NCBI RefSeq assembly: GCF_004801885.1
Contig: NZ_SSSM01000001.1
Span: 310,001 to 374,000, forward strand
DNA length: 64,000 nt
Reading direction: 5' to 3'
From: Naasia lichenicola
GTDB taxonomy: Bacteria > Actinomycetota > Actinomycetes > Actinomycetales > Microbacteriaceae
Below, piece after piece: positions 1 to 8,845 of the stretch. Below the pieces are notes generated by a model. The model made no database searches and was not told the origin of the DNA. It worked only from the letters and a program-made list of their open reading frames with translations. How positions within the stretch are numbered: position 1 is the first letter of the stretch; each line of letters begins with the position of its first letter. Both the position numbers and the translations under genes were made by a program.

Positions 1-2
1 CC

Positions 3-269
3 GTCACAGGTCCGCTCGCGCTCGTCGAGCGCGCGACCGCAGATGCCGAGTCGGCAGGAGCCTCGGTGCTCAACACCCTCCCCGCCGAGGACGGCACCGT
101 GCGCAGCATCCTGCGCTTCGACTACGGCCACGGCCACGCCGTCGCCGGCACCCTGAAGGCCGCGGTGATCGCGGCCGCGAGCAGGTCTCGCCCGCGCGCC
201 CGCGACGGAGGCGATCGCCGACCTCCTCCTACACTCAGAGTTCGGATGGATGACCCCGATGCGCTCTGA
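3..269 (+). CDS. priA: Primosomal protein N' (PriA-like), 3' end only
   Basis: This is the last 88 codons of a gene that begins before the window; the open frame runs from base 3 to the TGA at 267-269. The tail ends in LRVRMDDPDAL, which resembles the C-terminus of actinobacterial PriA-like proteins (basic stretch, then LRVR-x-DDP). A PriA-type gene directly upstream of fmt is the usual actinobacterial order. PriA restarts stalled replication forks; many actinobacterial copies lack helicase motifs, but that part is outside the window. Identification rests on the tail and the neighbourhood only, with no catalytic motif visible. Confidence 0.62.
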   Translation, partial: VTGPLALVERATADAESAGASVLNTLPAEDGTVRSILRFDYGHGHAVAGTLKAAVIAAASRSRPRARDGGDRRPPPTLRVRMDDPDAL

Positions 270-347
270 GGCAGCGCGCACATGGCCCAGTTCCGGGTTG
301 ATGGGCGCTCACCCGTCGACCGGACGATGCAGCAGGGGAGGAGAGCG

Positions 348-1295
348 GTGCGCCTGATCTTCGCCGGCACCCCCTCCGCTGCGGTTCCCAGCCTCGACCT
401 GCTCGCGCGCGGCACGCACGAGGTCGCAGCGGTCCTCACCCGACCGGACGCCGAGGTCGGCCGCAAGCGGGTGCTCACCCCGTCCGATGTCGCACGCCGA
501 GCCCTCGAGCTCGAGCTGCCCGTGCTCCGCCCGCATCGCCTTGACCGGGATGCGGTGTCCGAGCTCACCGCACTCGAGGCGGACCTCGGGGTCATCGTCG
601 CCTACGGAGCCCTGCTGCGCGCACCCGCGCTCGCCGCACCCCGACTCGGCTGGATCAACCTGCACTTCTCGCTGCTGCCGCGCTGGCGCGGAGCGGCACC
701 CGTTCAGCGCGCGGTGATGGCGGGTGACGAGCGCACCGGCGCCAGCGTCTTCCAGCTCGAGGAGGGCCTCGACACCGGCCCCGTCTACGCCAGCGTGGAG
801 TGCCCGATCGGCCGCAACGAGAGCGCGGGCCATCTGCTCGGCGTTCTGGCCGACACGGGGGCGGAGCTCCTGGCCTCGGTGGTGGACCGGATCGCCGCCG
901 GGCGGGCCGTCGGCGTTCCCCAGACCGGAGAGCCGACGCTCGCGCCCAAACTCAGCCTGGCCGATGCGGCCATCGACTGGCGTCGTCCCGCCGCGGAGGT
1001 CCTGGCGCGGATCCTGGGCACGACCCCCGAGCCCGGCGCGTTCCTCCTGCTCGACGGCGGCGCCCGCCTGAAGGTGCTCGAGGCGATCCTCGCCCGCGAT
1101 GTCACGCTGCCCTCCGGCACCATCACAGCGAGCGACGGCCGGATCCTGCTCGGCGTCGGCGACGCTCCCGGACGTGACCGGGTGGCGATCGAGCTGCTCC
1201 AGGTGCATCCGGCCGGCAAGCGGCCGATGCCCGCCGCGGACTGGTGGCGCGGTCGCTCGGAATCCGAGCTGACCGTGGAGCTCTGGGAGCCGTGA
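348..1295 (+). CDS. fmt: Methionyl-tRNA formyltransferase
   Basis: Formylates the methionine on initiator tRNA using 10-formyl-tetrahydrofolate. The 315-residue product is family-typical in length. It starts MRLIFAGTPS and carries the SLLPRWRG loop; the catalytic triad is visible as N104 and H106 (INLHFS) and D142 (LDTGPV), matching N106/H108/D144 of the E. coli enzyme. I chose GTG 348 because GGGGAGGAG lies just upstream and homology begins at this codon; the frame is also open from an ATG at 282, but those extra residues look non-coding. The TGA overlaps the rsmB GTG (GTGA), so the two genes are probably translationally coupled. Confidence 0.95.
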   Translation: MRLIFAGTPSAAVPSLDLLARGTHEVAAVLTRPDAEVGRKRVLTPSDVARRALELELPVLRPHRLDRDAVSELTALEADLGVIVAYGALLRAPALAAPRLGWINLHFSLLPRWRGAAPVQRAVMAGDERTGASVFQLEEGLDTGPVYASVECPIGRNESAGHLLGVLADTGAELLASVVDRIAAGRAVGVPQTGEPTLAPKLSLADAAIDWRRPAAEVLARILGTTPEPGAFLLLDGGARLKVLEAILARDVTLPSGTITASDGRILLGVGDAPGRDRVAIELLQVHPAGKRPMPAADWWRGRSESELTVELWEP

Positions 1296-2902
1296 GCCCG
1301 AGAAGCGGCGCTCCCCGAAGCGGTGGTCCCCGGCACGGTGGGCCACGGCGGAGCGGGCCCCAGAGCGGCGCCGGTCGGAGCGGCGGCCCCCGGGAGGGCG
1401 CGGCGGCCGGCGACGGCCCGGGAGCTCACGAGTCGTCCGAGTCGGCAGTCCAGCCCGCCCGTCGGGTCGCGCTGGATGTCATCCGTGCCGTCAACGCCGA
1501 CGATGCCTACGCCAACCTCCTGCTGCCGGCCCGGGTCCGCCGGGCGGGCCTCAACACCGCCGACGCCGCCCTGGCGACCGAGCTGACCTACGGCACACTG
1601 CGCCGATCGGGCTACTACGACCGGATCATCGAGATGGTGGCCGGCCGCCCTGTCGCCAAGATCGACGCTCCCGTGCGCGATGTGCTGCGCCTCGCCGCGC
1701 ACCAGCTGCTGTCGATGCGGGTCGCGCCGCACGCCGCGGTGCACGAGGCCGTGCAGCAGGTCCGATCCCTCGGCAAGAGCTCGGCGAGCGGCTTCGTGAA
1801 CGGCGTGCTCCGCACCATCACCCGCACCGACCGCGAGGAGTGGCTGCACCGCGTCCAGGGCGAGGCCGCCTCCGAGGACGACCGGCTGGCCGTGCTGCAC
1901 TCCCACCCGGTCTGGATCATCGGGGCGCTGCGCGACGCCCTCGCCGCGCAAGGCCGCGAGTCGGAGCTCACCTACCTGCTCGACGCCGACAACTCCCCGC
2001 CCCGCGTCGGGCTCGTCGCCCTTCCCGGACTCGCCGATCGCAGGACCGTCTCCGCGCGGCTGCCGAACACCGAGTTCTCGCCGATCGGACTCGCCCTCGC
2101 CGCGGGCGATCCGCTCGACATCGCCGAGGTCCGCGCCGGAACCGTGCGCGTTCAGGACGAGGGCTCGCAGCTCGCGGCGCTGGCGCTCAGCCGTGCCCGG
2201 CCCGTCGCGGCGGGGGAGCGCTGGCTCGATCTCTGCGCGGGGCCGGGCGGCAAGACCGCCGTGCTCGCAGCCGAGGCGGCAGTGCACGGTGCGGTGGTGC
2301 TCGCCAACGAGGTGGCGCCCGCCCGCGCCCAGCTGGTCCGCAATGCGATCGCCGCCGTTCCCGGAGAGACGCGGGTGCTCGAGCTCGACGGGCGGGTGGT
2401 CGGCCCGCAGAACGTCGGCGCGTTCGACCGCGTGCTGATCGACGCGCCGTGCACCGGGCTCGGTGCGCTGCGCCGCCGCCCGGAGTCCCGCTGGCGCAAG
2501 TCGCCCGACGACGTCGTCGAGCTGACCCGACTGCAGTCCGAGCTGCTCGAGTCCGGGCTGACCGCGCTCCGCCCCGGCGGCGTGCTGGCCTACGTCACCT
2601 GCTCGCCGCACCTCGCCGAGACACGGGACATCGTCGCGGGCGCGCTCGCCGCGCATCCCGAGCTGCGACAGCTCGACACCGGCCGTGTCCTGGCCGAGAT
2701 CACCGACGGGGCTCTGCCCGCCGCCGCCGTCGGCCTCGCGGCACAGCTCTGGCCGCACCGACACGGGACCGACGCGATGTTCATCGCGCTCCTGACCACG
2801 GCGGCGCACGGCGACCCGTCGATCGAGACGACGATGGACACGGTGGACGACGAGGCGCGAGGGGCGGACCGACCCGATCGCTCCTCCGACGTCACGCCCT
2901 AG
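1292..2902 (+). CDS. rsmB: 16S rRNA (cytosine-967-C5)-methyltransferase
   Basis: RsmB/Fmu methylates C967 of 16S rRNA. The first ~50 residues are a Gly/Arg/Ser-rich low-complexity tail, followed by a NusB-like RNA-binding domain (about 55-190) and a Rossmann methyltransferase domain. The SAM site LCAGPGGKT lies near residue 313. The two catalytic cysteines are in DAPCTGLG (near 385) and VTCSPH (near 437), the order that defines m5C RNA methyltransferases. GTG 1292 overlaps the fmt stop as GTGA; the frame continues upstream inside fmt, but the coupled start is more likely. 536 residues is long for the family because of the basic tail. Confidence 0.93.
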   Translation: MSPRSGAPRSGGPRHGGPRRSGPQSGAGRSGGPREGAAAGDGPGAHESSESAVQPARRVALDVIRAVNADDAYANLLLPARVRRAGLNTADAALATELTYGTLRRSGYYDRIIEMVAGRPVAKIDAPVRDVLRLAAHQLLSMRVAPHAAVHEAVQQVRSLGKSSASGFVNGVLRTITRTDREEWLHRVQGEAASEDDRLAVLHSHPVWIIGALRDALAAQGRESELTYLLDADNSPPRVGLVALPGLADRRTVSARLPNTEFSPIGLALAAGDPLDIAEVRAGTVRVQDEGSQLAALALSRARPVAAGERWLDLCAGPGGKTAVLAAEAAVHGAVVLANEVAPARAQLVRNAIAAVPGETRVLELDGRVVGPQNVGAFDRVLIDAPCTGLGALRRRPESRWRKSPDDVVELTRLQSELLESGLTALRPGGVLAYVTCSPHLAETRDIVAGALAAHPELRQLDTGRVLAEITDGALPAAAVGLAAQLWPHRHGTDAMFIALLTTAAHGDPSIETTMDTVDDEARGADRPDRSSDVTP

Positions 2903-2905
2903 GCT
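2900..2905 (+). promoter_or_regulatory. -10 box of a leaderless rpe promoter
   Basis: TAGGCT ends 7 nt before the rpe GTG at 2913 and overlaps the rsmB stop codon (TAG at 2900-2902). This spacing puts the transcription start on, or within a base or two of, the start codon. No clear Shine-Dalgarno sequence precedes rpe. Inferred from sequence only. Confidence 0.5.
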
Positions 2906-2912
2906 TTCGATC

Positions 2913-3599
2913 GTGCGCCCTCGCATCCACCCGAGCATCCTGTCGGCCGACTTCGTCAACCTCGAGCACGAGGTGGGGCGCATCGGCAATGCCGACGCCG
3001 TGCACGTCGACGTCATGGACAACCACTTCGTGCCGAACCTCACCTTCGGCCAGCCCATGGTCGAGCGCCTGCTCGAGGTCACCGCGCTCCCGCTCGACGT
3101 GCACCTGATGATCGACGATCCGGATCGCTGGGCACCCGGCTTCGCGTCCGCCGGAGCCGCCTCGGTGACCTTCCATGTCGAGGGCTCCGCGGATCCGATC
3201 CGGCTCGCCCGCGCCATCCGCGCGAAAGGCGCCTTCGTCGGTCTGGCGCTCAAGCCCGGCACGCCCGTGGAGCCGTGGCTGGCGAGCATCGCCGAGTTCG
3301 ACATGTTCCTGGTCATGACCGTCGAGCCCGGCTTCGGCGGTCAGTCCTTCATGAGCGAGACCATGCCCAAGCTGCGGAGCCTCGCCGATGCGGTCGAGGC
3401 CGCCGGCAGCGACCTGCTGCTCCAGGTCGACGGCGGGATCACAACTGCGACCATCGGCATCGCGGCAGCCAGCGGGGCGAACACTTTCGTCGCCGGGTCG
3501 GCGGTCTTCGGCTCCGACGATCCGAACGCCGCGATCGAGGCGCTGCGGGTCGCCGCGGCGCCGGGGCCCGAGGCCGGGGCGGAGCCCGAGGACGGCTGA
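2913..3599 (+). CDS. rpe: Ribulose-phosphate 3-epimerase
   Basis: Interconverts ribulose-5-P and xylulose-5-P in the pentose phosphate pathway, whose other enzymes lie at 49-56 kb. The 228-residue TIM barrel starts at GTG (MRPRIHPSILSADF). Metal and catalytic residues are visible: H31 and D33 in VHVDVMDNHF, H38 close by, VEPGFGGQSF near residue 140 and VDGGI (second catalytic Asp) near 175. The usual MDGHF reads MDNHF here. The last ~15 residues are a Pro/Gly/Glu-rich tail. Probably transcribed from its own leaderless promoter rather than only from fmt-rsmB. Confidence 0.95.
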   Translation: MRPRIHPSILSADFVNLEHEVGRIGNADAVHVDVMDNHFVPNLTFGQPMVERLLEVTALPLDVHLMIDDPDRWAPGFASAGAASVTFHVEGSADPIRLARAIRAKGAFVGLALKPGTPVEPWLASIAEFDMFLVMTVEPGFGGQSFMSETMPKLRSLADAVEAAGSDLLLQVDGGITTATIGIAAASGANTFVAGSAVFGSDDPNAAIEALRVAAAPGPEAGAEPEDG

Positions 3600-3742
3600 G
3601 CCCGGTTGGCCGGTCGCACGGGCCTCCATGCGGGCGCGCGGCGCCCTGCCCGACCACGGGACAGATTCGTCGGTCGAGTAGGCCGCCCGCGGCCGTATCG
3701 AGGCCCTCGATCGAGTCGATCAACGCGATGGGGGATCCCCGG

Positions 3743-3748
3743 TACCCT
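3743..3748 (+). promoter_or_regulatory. -10 box upstream of hisE
   Basis: TACCCT lies 7 nt before the GTG of hisE, the same geometry as the other leaderless starts in this window. The 156-nt rpe-hisE gap holds nothing else I can name; the segment just upstream is GC-rich with short inverted repeats (GGGGATCCCC). Confidence 0.4.
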
Positions 3749-3755
3749 GTGAGAC

Positions 3756-4019
3756 GTGAAGACGTTCGACGACCTGTTCGCTGAGCTCGCGAGCAAGGCC
3801 GAGACGCGCCCCGAAGGGTCGGCCACCGTCGCCGAGCTCGATGCCGGCGTGCACGCCATCGGCAAGAAGATCGTCGAAGAGGCCGCCGAGGTGTGGATGG
3901 CCGCCGAGTACGAGTCCGACGAGCGCCTCGCCGAAGAGGTCTCGCAGCTGATCTACCACCTGCAGGTCGTCCTGCTCGCCCGCGGCCTCAGCACGGAGGA
4001 CGTCTACCGACATCTGTGA
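3756..4019 (+). CDS. hisE: Phosphoribosyl-ATP pyrophosphatase
   Basis: Second step of histidine synthesis: hydrolyses phosphoribosyl-ATP to phosphoribosyl-AMP. The 87-residue all-alpha protein has the MazG-like metal-binding signature [11 protein letters not shown] near residue 32 and a second acidic helix [13 protein letters not shown]. It is encoded separately from hisI, as usual in actinobacteria, and is the first gene of a four-gene his cluster (hisE-hisG-hisF-hisI). The GTG start has no strong ribosome site but sits 7 nt after a TAnnnT box. Confidence 0.95.
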   Translation: MKTFDDLFAELASKAETRPEGSATVAELDAGVHAIGKKIVEEAAEVWMAAEYESDERLAEEVSQLIYHLQVVLLARGLSTEDVYRHL

Positions 4020-4115
4020 CCGGCATCGCGCGCTGCACGGCAGCGACGCGGCACCCGGTCCGGAGACGGACGACATCCCCCTGCTGGCTCACGACCACGA
4101 CGAGAAGAGACCTCC

Positions 4116-4955
4116 ATGCTGAAGATCGCCGTGCCCAACAAGGGCACCCTGAGCGAGAGCGCCGCCGACATGCTCCGCGAGGCGGGCTACGCCGGCCGCC
4201 GCGACCCGAAGGAGCTGATCGTCGCCGACCCCCGCAACGACGTCGAGTTCTTCTACCTGCGCCCGCGTGACATCGCCACCTACGTCGGATCCGGAGCGCT
4301 CGACGTCGGCATCACCGGCCGCGATCTGCTCCTCGACTCCCACTCGACGGCGCAGGAGATCAAGGAGCTCGACTTCGGAGCATCCACCTTCCGGTTCGCG
4401 GGACCCATCGGCGCCTTCGACGGCCTCGAGTCGCTCAAGGGCAAGCGGGTGGCCACCAGCTACACGAGCCTGGTCGGCGACTATCTCAGCCAGCAGGGCG
4501 TCGACGTCACCCTCATCCACCTCGACGGCGCCGTCGAATCCGCCGTGCGCCTCGGTGTCGCCGATGCGGTGGCCGATGTCGTCGAGACGGGATCCACCCT
4601 GCGCAAGCAGGGGCTCGAGATCTTCGGGCCGGTGATCCTGCAGTCGAATGCCGTCCTGATCAGCACCCGCCTGGACGACCCGGCGATCGGCACGCTCACC
4701 CGTCGCTTGCAGGGCGTGATGGTCGCCCACCAGTACGTGCTGATGGACTACGACCTGCCGAGCGCTCTCATCGACCAGGCATCGCAGATCACCCCGGGCT
4801 TCGAATCGCCCACGATCTCGCCGCTGCGCGGGTCCGACTGGGTCGCCGTGCGGGTCATGGTGCCGAGGCACGACACGAACCAGCTCATGGATGCCCTCTA
4901 CGAGCTCGGGGCGCGGGCGATCCTCGTCAGTCCCATCCACGCCGCCCGGATCTGA
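4116..4955 (+). CDS. hisG: ATP phosphoribosyltransferase, long form
   Basis: Commits ATP and PRPP to histidine synthesis. At 279 residues this is the long, hexameric HisG type with a C-terminal ACT-like regulatory domain (about 210-279, ending [10 protein letters not shown]), which is the site of histidine feedback in the family. [14 protein letters not shown] opens the catalytic domain and [13 protein letters not shown] lies in the phosphoribosyl-binding region. Because the enzyme is long-form, no HisZ partner is expected. It lies 96 nt after hisE and 5 nt before hisF. Confidence 0.96.
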   Translation: MLKIAVPNKGTLSESAADMLREAGYAGRRDPKELIVADPRNDVEFFYLRPRDIATYVGSGALDVGITGRDLLLDSHSTAQEIKELDFGASTFRFAGPIGAFDGLESLKGKRVATSYTSLVGDYLSQQGVDVTLIHLDGAVESAVRLGVADAVADVVETGSTLRKQGLEIFGPVILQSNAVLISTRLDDPAIGTLTRRLQGVMVAHQYVLMDYDLPSALIDQASQITPGFESPTISPLRGSDWVAVRVMVPRHDTNQLMDALYELGARAILVSPIHAARI

Positions 4956-4960
4956 CGCCG

Positions 4961-5725
4961 ATGTCCCTCGCGACCCGCGTCATCCCCTGCCTCGACGTCT
5001 CGGCGGGGCGTGTGGTGAAGGGCGTCAACTTCAAGGACCTCCGCGATGCCGGCGACCCGGTGGAGCTCTCCCGGCGCTACTACGAGCAGGGCGCGGACGA
5101 GCTCACCTTCCTCGACGTCACGGCCACCACCGAAGAGCGGGCCACGACGTACGACGTCGTCCGCCGCACCGCCGAGCAGGTCTTCATCCCGCTCACCGTC
5201 GGCGGGGGAGTGCGCTCGCCGGAGGATGTCGCGCGGCTGCTGGCCAGCGGCGCGGACAAGATCGGCGTCAACAGCGCCGCCATCGCCCGCCCCGCGCTGA
5301 TCGCCGACATCGCGGATCGATTCGGCGCCCAGGTGATCGTGCTCTCGCTCGACGTCACGCGCTCCGCGAGCACTCCGTCGGGCTTCGCCGTCACCACGCA
5401 CGGTGGGCGACGCCTCACCGACCTCGATGCGCTCGAATGGGCGGCGAGCGCGATCCAGCTCGGTGCGGGTGAGCTGCTCGTCAACTCCATCGACGCGGAC
5501 GGCACCAAGCAGGGCTTCGATCTGCCTCTGATCCGCGCCATGCGGGAGGTCAGCACGGTCCCCGTGATCGCCTCGGGCGGTGCAGGGGCGGTATCCCACT
5601 TCCCACCCGCCATCGCCGCGGGCGCGGACGCCGTGCTCGCCGCGTCGGTCTTCCACTCGGGGCAGCTGACCGTGGGCGACGTCAAGCGAGAATTGGCAGC
5701 GGAAGGCGTGGAGGTGCGCGCATGA
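4961..5725 (+). CDS. hisF: Imidazole glycerol phosphate synthase, cyclase subunit
   Basis: The cyclase half of IGP synthase; it uses ammonia delivered by the HisH glutaminase, whose gene is not in this window. The 254-residue (beta/alpha)8 barrel has the catalytic aspartates in [14 protein letters not shown] (D12) and [12 protein letters not shown], and phosphate-binding loops VGGGVRS and ASGGAGAV. The ATG lies 5 nt after the hisG stop, and the TGA overlaps the hisI ATG, so the cluster is read as an operon. Confidence 0.96.
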   Translation: MSLATRVIPCLDVSAGRVVKGVNFKDLRDAGDPVELSRRYYEQGADELTFLDVTATTEERATTYDVVRRTAEQVFIPLTVGGGVRSPEDVARLLASGADKIGVNSAAIARPALIADIADRFGAQVIVLSLDVTRSASTPSGFAVTTHGGRRLTDLDALEWAASAIQLGAGELLVNSIDADGTKQGFDLPLIRAMREVSTVPVIASGGAGAVSHFPPAIAAGADAVLAASVFHSGQLTVGDVKRELAAEGVEVRA

Positions 5726-6114
5726 GCATGACCGCAGAGCAGATCGACGAGGTCGTCGGCCACGCCAGATTCGACGATGCGGGGCTGCTTCCCGCCATCA
5801 TCCAGGAGGAGTCCACGAAGGACGTCCTCATGCTGGGCTACATGAACGCCGAGGCGCTGCGCCGCACGCTCAGCGAGGGCCGGGTCACCTTCTGGTCGCG
5901 CAGCCGGCAGGAGTACTGGCGCAAGGGCGACACCTCGGGCAACGCGCAGTACGTCCGGGGCGCCGCGCTGGACTGCGATGCCGACACCGTGCTCGTGACC
6001 GTCCACCAGATCGGCCCGGCCTGCCACACCGGAGCGCACGCCTGCTTCGACGTAGAGCCGCTCGATCCCTTCGTTTCCGATCCCGGAACCGACCAAGTCA
6101 CGGGGATTCTCTGA
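5722..6114 (+). CDS. hisI: Phosphoribosyl-AMP cyclohydrolase
   Basis: Third step of histidine synthesis, opening the adenine ring of phosphoribosyl-AMP. The 130-residue protein has the substrate motif [17 protein letters not shown] and the zinc/magnesium ligands DCDAD and the Cys pair in CHTGAHAC. It is the monofunctional HisI rather than a HisIE fusion, matching the separate hisE upstream. It is coupled to hisF by a 4-nt ATGA overlap. It ends 79 nt before trpE. Confidence 0.96.
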   Translation: MSMTAEQIDEVVGHARFDDAGLLPAIIQEESTKDVLMLGYMNAEALRRTLSEGRVTFWSRSRQEYWRKGDTSGNAQYVRGAALDCDADTVLVTVHQIGPACHTGAHACFDVEPLDPFVSDPGTDQVTGIL

Positions 6115-6193
6115 ATGAGGGCCTCCGATCCGCTTGAGTCGGTCTCGACGGACCAGAAACTCCTCGATCTGGCAAGAATCACCGGAGGCACCG

Positions 6194-7747
6194 ATGCCCA
6201 GTAGCACCCGCGAGCAGTTCGAGACGCTCGCCGCCGATCATCTCGTGGTGCCGGTCGTCCGCGAGCTGTTCGCCGGCGAGGAGACGCCGATCGGCATCTT
6301 CCGCAAGCTGGCCCTGCGTGCGGAGGGCGATCCCCGTCCTGGCACGTTCCTGCTCGAATCGGCGGCGCAGGGTGGCATCTGGTCCCGCTACTCCTTCGTC
6401 GGGGTCGCCTCGTTCGGCGTGCTGTCGGAGGACGAGGGCGCACCGGTCTGGCTCGACTACGGCCTGCCCGCCGAGCGCGCCTTCGGCGCCGCGGCGGGAG
6501 CACCCGTCGTCGGCACCCCGCTCGAGGCGATCGCCACCCTCACGGAGCGCTGGAGCACTCCGAAGATCCCGGGGATGCCGCCACTGACCGGCGGGCTGGT
6601 CGGCTTCATCGGCTGGGAGGCGGTGCGCCAGATCGAGCGCCTGCCCGACGCGCCGCCGGCGGACTTCGCCGTCCCCGGACAGGCCATGAGCTTCGTCTCA
6701 GAGCTGGTCGTCGTCGACCACCAGGCGGGCACCGTGCTGCTCGTCGCCACCGCGCTGACCGACGAGGGCGCCGCAGGGGTGGGCAACGACGAGCTCTGGG
6801 CCGATGCCCAGCGCCGCCTCGACTCGCTGCAGAAGCGGCTCTCCCGCCCGGTCGAGGCTTACCTCGCCGAGGTCGACCTGACGGTCCAGGCGGAGCCGAT
6901 CGCTCGCACCGAGCGCGGCGACTTCCTCGACTCCGTCGTGGCGGCCAAGCAGTACATCCGCGACGGCGACGTGTTCCAGGTGGTCATCTCCCAGCGCTTC
7001 GAGCTCGAGACCACCGCATCGGCCCTCGACGTCTATCGCGTGCTGCGCGCCCTGAACCCGAGCCCGTACATGTACCTGCTCGCACTGGCGGCGCCGGACG
7101 GCTCCGCATACGCGGTGGTCGGCTCGTCGCCCGAGGCCCTGGTGAAGATCCAGGAGCGGCACGTCTTCACCCATCCGATCGCCGGCTCACGGCCGCGCGG
7201 AGCGACCCCCGAAGACGACCAGGCGCTGGCGGACGATCTGCTCGCCGACCCCAAGGAGCGGGCCGAGCACCTCATGCTGGTCGACCTGTCCCGCAACGAC
7301 ATGCTCAAGGTGTGTCAGGCGGGCAGCGTCGAGGTGACCGAGTTCATGCAGGTCGAGCGATTCAGCCACATCATGCACCTCGTCTCCTCGGTGGAGGGCG
7401 AGCTGCGCGACGACCGGAACGCGGTCGACGTGTTCCGCGCCACCTTCCCGGCCGGCACGCTGTCCGGGGCGCCGAAGCCGCGGGCGCTGGAGATCATCGA
7501 CGAGCTCGAGCCCGCCCAGCGGGGCGTCTACGGCGGAGTGGTCGGCTACTTCGACTTCGCGGGCGATGCGGACCTGGCGATCGCCATCCGCACGGCGCTG
7601 ATCTCGCACGGCACCGCCCGGGTGCAGGCGGGCGCGGGCCTGGTCGCGGATTCCGATCCGGACACCGAGTTCATCGAGTCGCAGAACAAGGCCGCAGCGC
7701 CCCTCCGCGCCGTCGCCATCGCCAACTCGCTCGCGAGGGTGCGCTGA
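6194..7747 (+). CDS. trpE: Anthranilate synthase component I
   Basis: Converts chorismate to anthranilate with ammonia from a TrpG subunit encoded elsewhere. The 517-residue protein has the LLES motif (GTFLLESAAQGG) that forms the tryptophan feedback site, and the chorismate-binding C-terminal domain with NPSPYMYLL, IAGSRPRGAT, DLSRNDMLKVC and QAGAGLVADSDP. ATG 6194 is preceded by CCGGAGG; the frame is open upstream to 6134, but family homology starts near FETLAADH. No tryptophan-rich leader peptide or attenuator is visible in the 79-nt gap after hisI. Confidence 0.95.
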   Translation: MPSSTREQFETLAADHLVVPVVRELFAGEETPIGIFRKLALRAEGDPRPGTFLLESAAQGGIWSRYSFVGVASFGVLSEDEGAPVWLDYGLPAERAFGAAAGAPVVGTPLEAIATLTERWSTPKIPGMPPLTGGLVGFIGWEAVRQIERLPDAPPADFAVPGQAMSFVSELVVVDHQAGTVLLVATALTDEGAAGVGNDELWADAQRRLDSLQKRLSRPVEAYLAEVDLTVQAEPIARTERGDFLDSVVAAKQYIRDGDVFQVVISQRFELETTASALDVYRVLRALNPSPYMYLLALAAPDGSAYAVVGSSPEALVKIQERHVFTHPIAGSRPRGATPEDDQALADDLLADPKERAEHLMLVDLSRNDMLKVCQAGSVEVTEFMQVERFSHIMHLVSSVEGELRDDRNAVDVFRATFPAGTLSGAPKPRALEIIDELEPAQRGVYGGVVGYFDFAGDADLAIAIRTALISHGTARVQAGAGLVADSDPDTEFIESQNKAAAPLRAVAIANSLARVR

Positions 7748-8451
7748 CCTCCGGGGGCGCCGCCGCCGCGGGCGGCGCGGCGGGCGGAGCGGAGCGGACA
7801 GTCGGGGCCGGGAACCCGACGCGCTCGCGCCGGGTCGGCGGCCGCCAGGCGAAGTACCTGCTCATGGCCGGAATCGTCGTCGCGGGCGGGCTGGTCCTCG
7901 TCGCCTGGAACGCGCCGTGGATGACGGTGACGCTCGCGGCGGACTCGAGCGCGCTGGAGGTGCGCGGCGCCTCCGCGGCTCCCGCCCTCAGCGCCATCGC
8001 GATCGCCTGCGTCGCCCTCGCCGGCGCTCTGAGCATCGCCGCACGGATCCTCCGCTACGTCGCCGCCGTGCTGCTCGCCGGGCTCGGCCTCGGCGTGGTG
8101 CTCGCGTCCCAGTCGGTGATCGCCGACCCGCTGGCGGGCGCCGAAGGCAGCATCTCCACGGTCACCGGGGTGGCGGGCAGCGCCTCGGTCCGTTCCCTCG
8201 TCTCGTCGACCGAGCTGAGCTTCTGGCCCTACGTCGCCATCGTCGGGGGAGTGCTGCTGGTCCTCCTCGCCGCAGGCATCGCCGCGACCGCCCACTCCTG
8301 GCCGGCGTCCGGGCGACGGTACGCGAGCCCGCAGGTCGAACCCGGCGCCGCAGCCGCGAAGCCGGCGGCCGCTCCGACTCCTCGCGACGTCGTGCACAAC
8401 ACCGCGGACGACTGGGACTCGCTGACCGGCGGCAACGACCCGACGGACTGA
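7744..8451 (+). CDS. Trp biosynthesis-associated membrane protein (TIGR02234 type)
   Basis: A membrane protein of unknown function that sits between trpE and trpC in actinobacteria. Four hydrophobic segments are visible: LLMAGIVVAGGLVLVAW, ALSAIAIACVALAGALSI, YVAAVLLAGLGLGVVL and YVAIVGGVLLVLLAAGI, followed by a ~55-residue hydrophilic tail. The start is unclear: the only in-frame ATG near the trpE end is 7864, directly at the first membrane segment, which would remove the basic stretch RSRRVGGRQAK. A CTG at 7744 overlaps the trpE stop (CTGA) and has GAGGG just before it. I give the longer form; the true start may be 7864. Confidence 0.75.
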   Translation: MTSGGAAAAGGAAGGAERTVGAGNPTRSRRVGGRQAKYLLMAGIVVAGGLVLVAWNAPWMTVTLAADSSALEVRGASAAPALSAIAIACVALAGALSIAARILRYVAAVLLAGLGLGVVLASQSVIADPLAGAEGSISTVTGVAGSASVRSLVSSTELSFWPYVAIVGGVLLVLLAAGIAATAHSWPASGRRYASPQVEPGAAAAKPAAAPTPRDVVHNTADDWDSLTGGNDPTD

Positions 8452-8591
8452 GATCCGTTCGCAGCGGCGGAACGCGGCCGTGCGGACATTACGCACCCGG
8501 GTACCAGCGCGTTTCGTCCGCAGCGCCGCGTCGTGTCCGCAGCACCGCGTCCTGTGACGCACGCCTATCGAGGCTCACTGCCGACTACCTC

Positions 8592-8597
8592 TAGAAT
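8592..8597 (+). promoter_or_regulatory. -10 box of an internal trp promoter
   Basis: TAGAAT lies 8 nt before the ATG at 8606, the leaderless spacing seen repeatedly in this window. The 154-nt gap upstream holds an imperfect direct repeat (TCCGCAGCGCCGCGTC / TCCGCAGCACCGCGTC, near 8518-8551) of unknown meaning. This promoter would drive the HGxxPAAW gene and trpCBA-lgt independently of trpE. Confidence 0.5.
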
Positions 8598-8605
8598 TGG
8601 GTCCC

Positions 8606-8839
8606 ATGAGCGCACCTGTGTCCCCGGACCACCACGGCGATTCGCCGGCCGCCTGGATCTCCGTCGTGGTCATGCTGGTGGGCTTCGCCGTCGGCACCGT
8701 CGCGTTCTTCCTGGCCATCGTGCCCATCGTCTTCGTCGGCGTCGCGATCATCGTCATCGGCTTCATCCTCTGGCCGGTTCTGGCCAAGGCGGGCTTCGGC
8801 GTGAACGGCCCGCGCTACACCTCGAAAGCGCATAGCTGA
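8606..8839 (+). CDS. HGxxPAAW family small membrane protein
   Basis: A 77-residue protein with the signature HHGDSPAAW near residue 9, the motif for which the family is named. It is followed by two closely spaced hydrophobic helices (VVVMLVGFAVGTVAFFLAIV and VFVGVAIIVIGFILWPV) and a short polar tail. The family is a regular companion of trpC in actinobacteria; its function is unknown. It ends 6 nt before trpC, so it is almost certainly co-transcribed with it. ATG 8606 is preferred over TTG 8597, which lies inside the -10 box. Confidence 0.88.
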   Translation: MSAPVSPDHHGDSPAAWISVVVMLVGFAVGTVAFFLAIVPIVFVGVAIIVIGFILWPVLAKAGFGVNGPRYTSKAHS

Positions 8840-8845
8840 CCCGTC

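Noticed and set aside
785-3316. 843-codon open frame on the minus strand across fmt, rsmB and rpe
   Set aside because: An antisense shadow caused by high GC at third positions; the sense frames carry complete motifs.
3600-3755. Riboswitch or small RNA between rpe and hisE
   Set aside because: Only short GC-rich inverted repeats; no recognisable conserved fold.
6115-6193. Trp attenuator between hisI and trpE
   Set aside because: No Trp-codon leader peptide and no competing hairpins visible in 79 nt.
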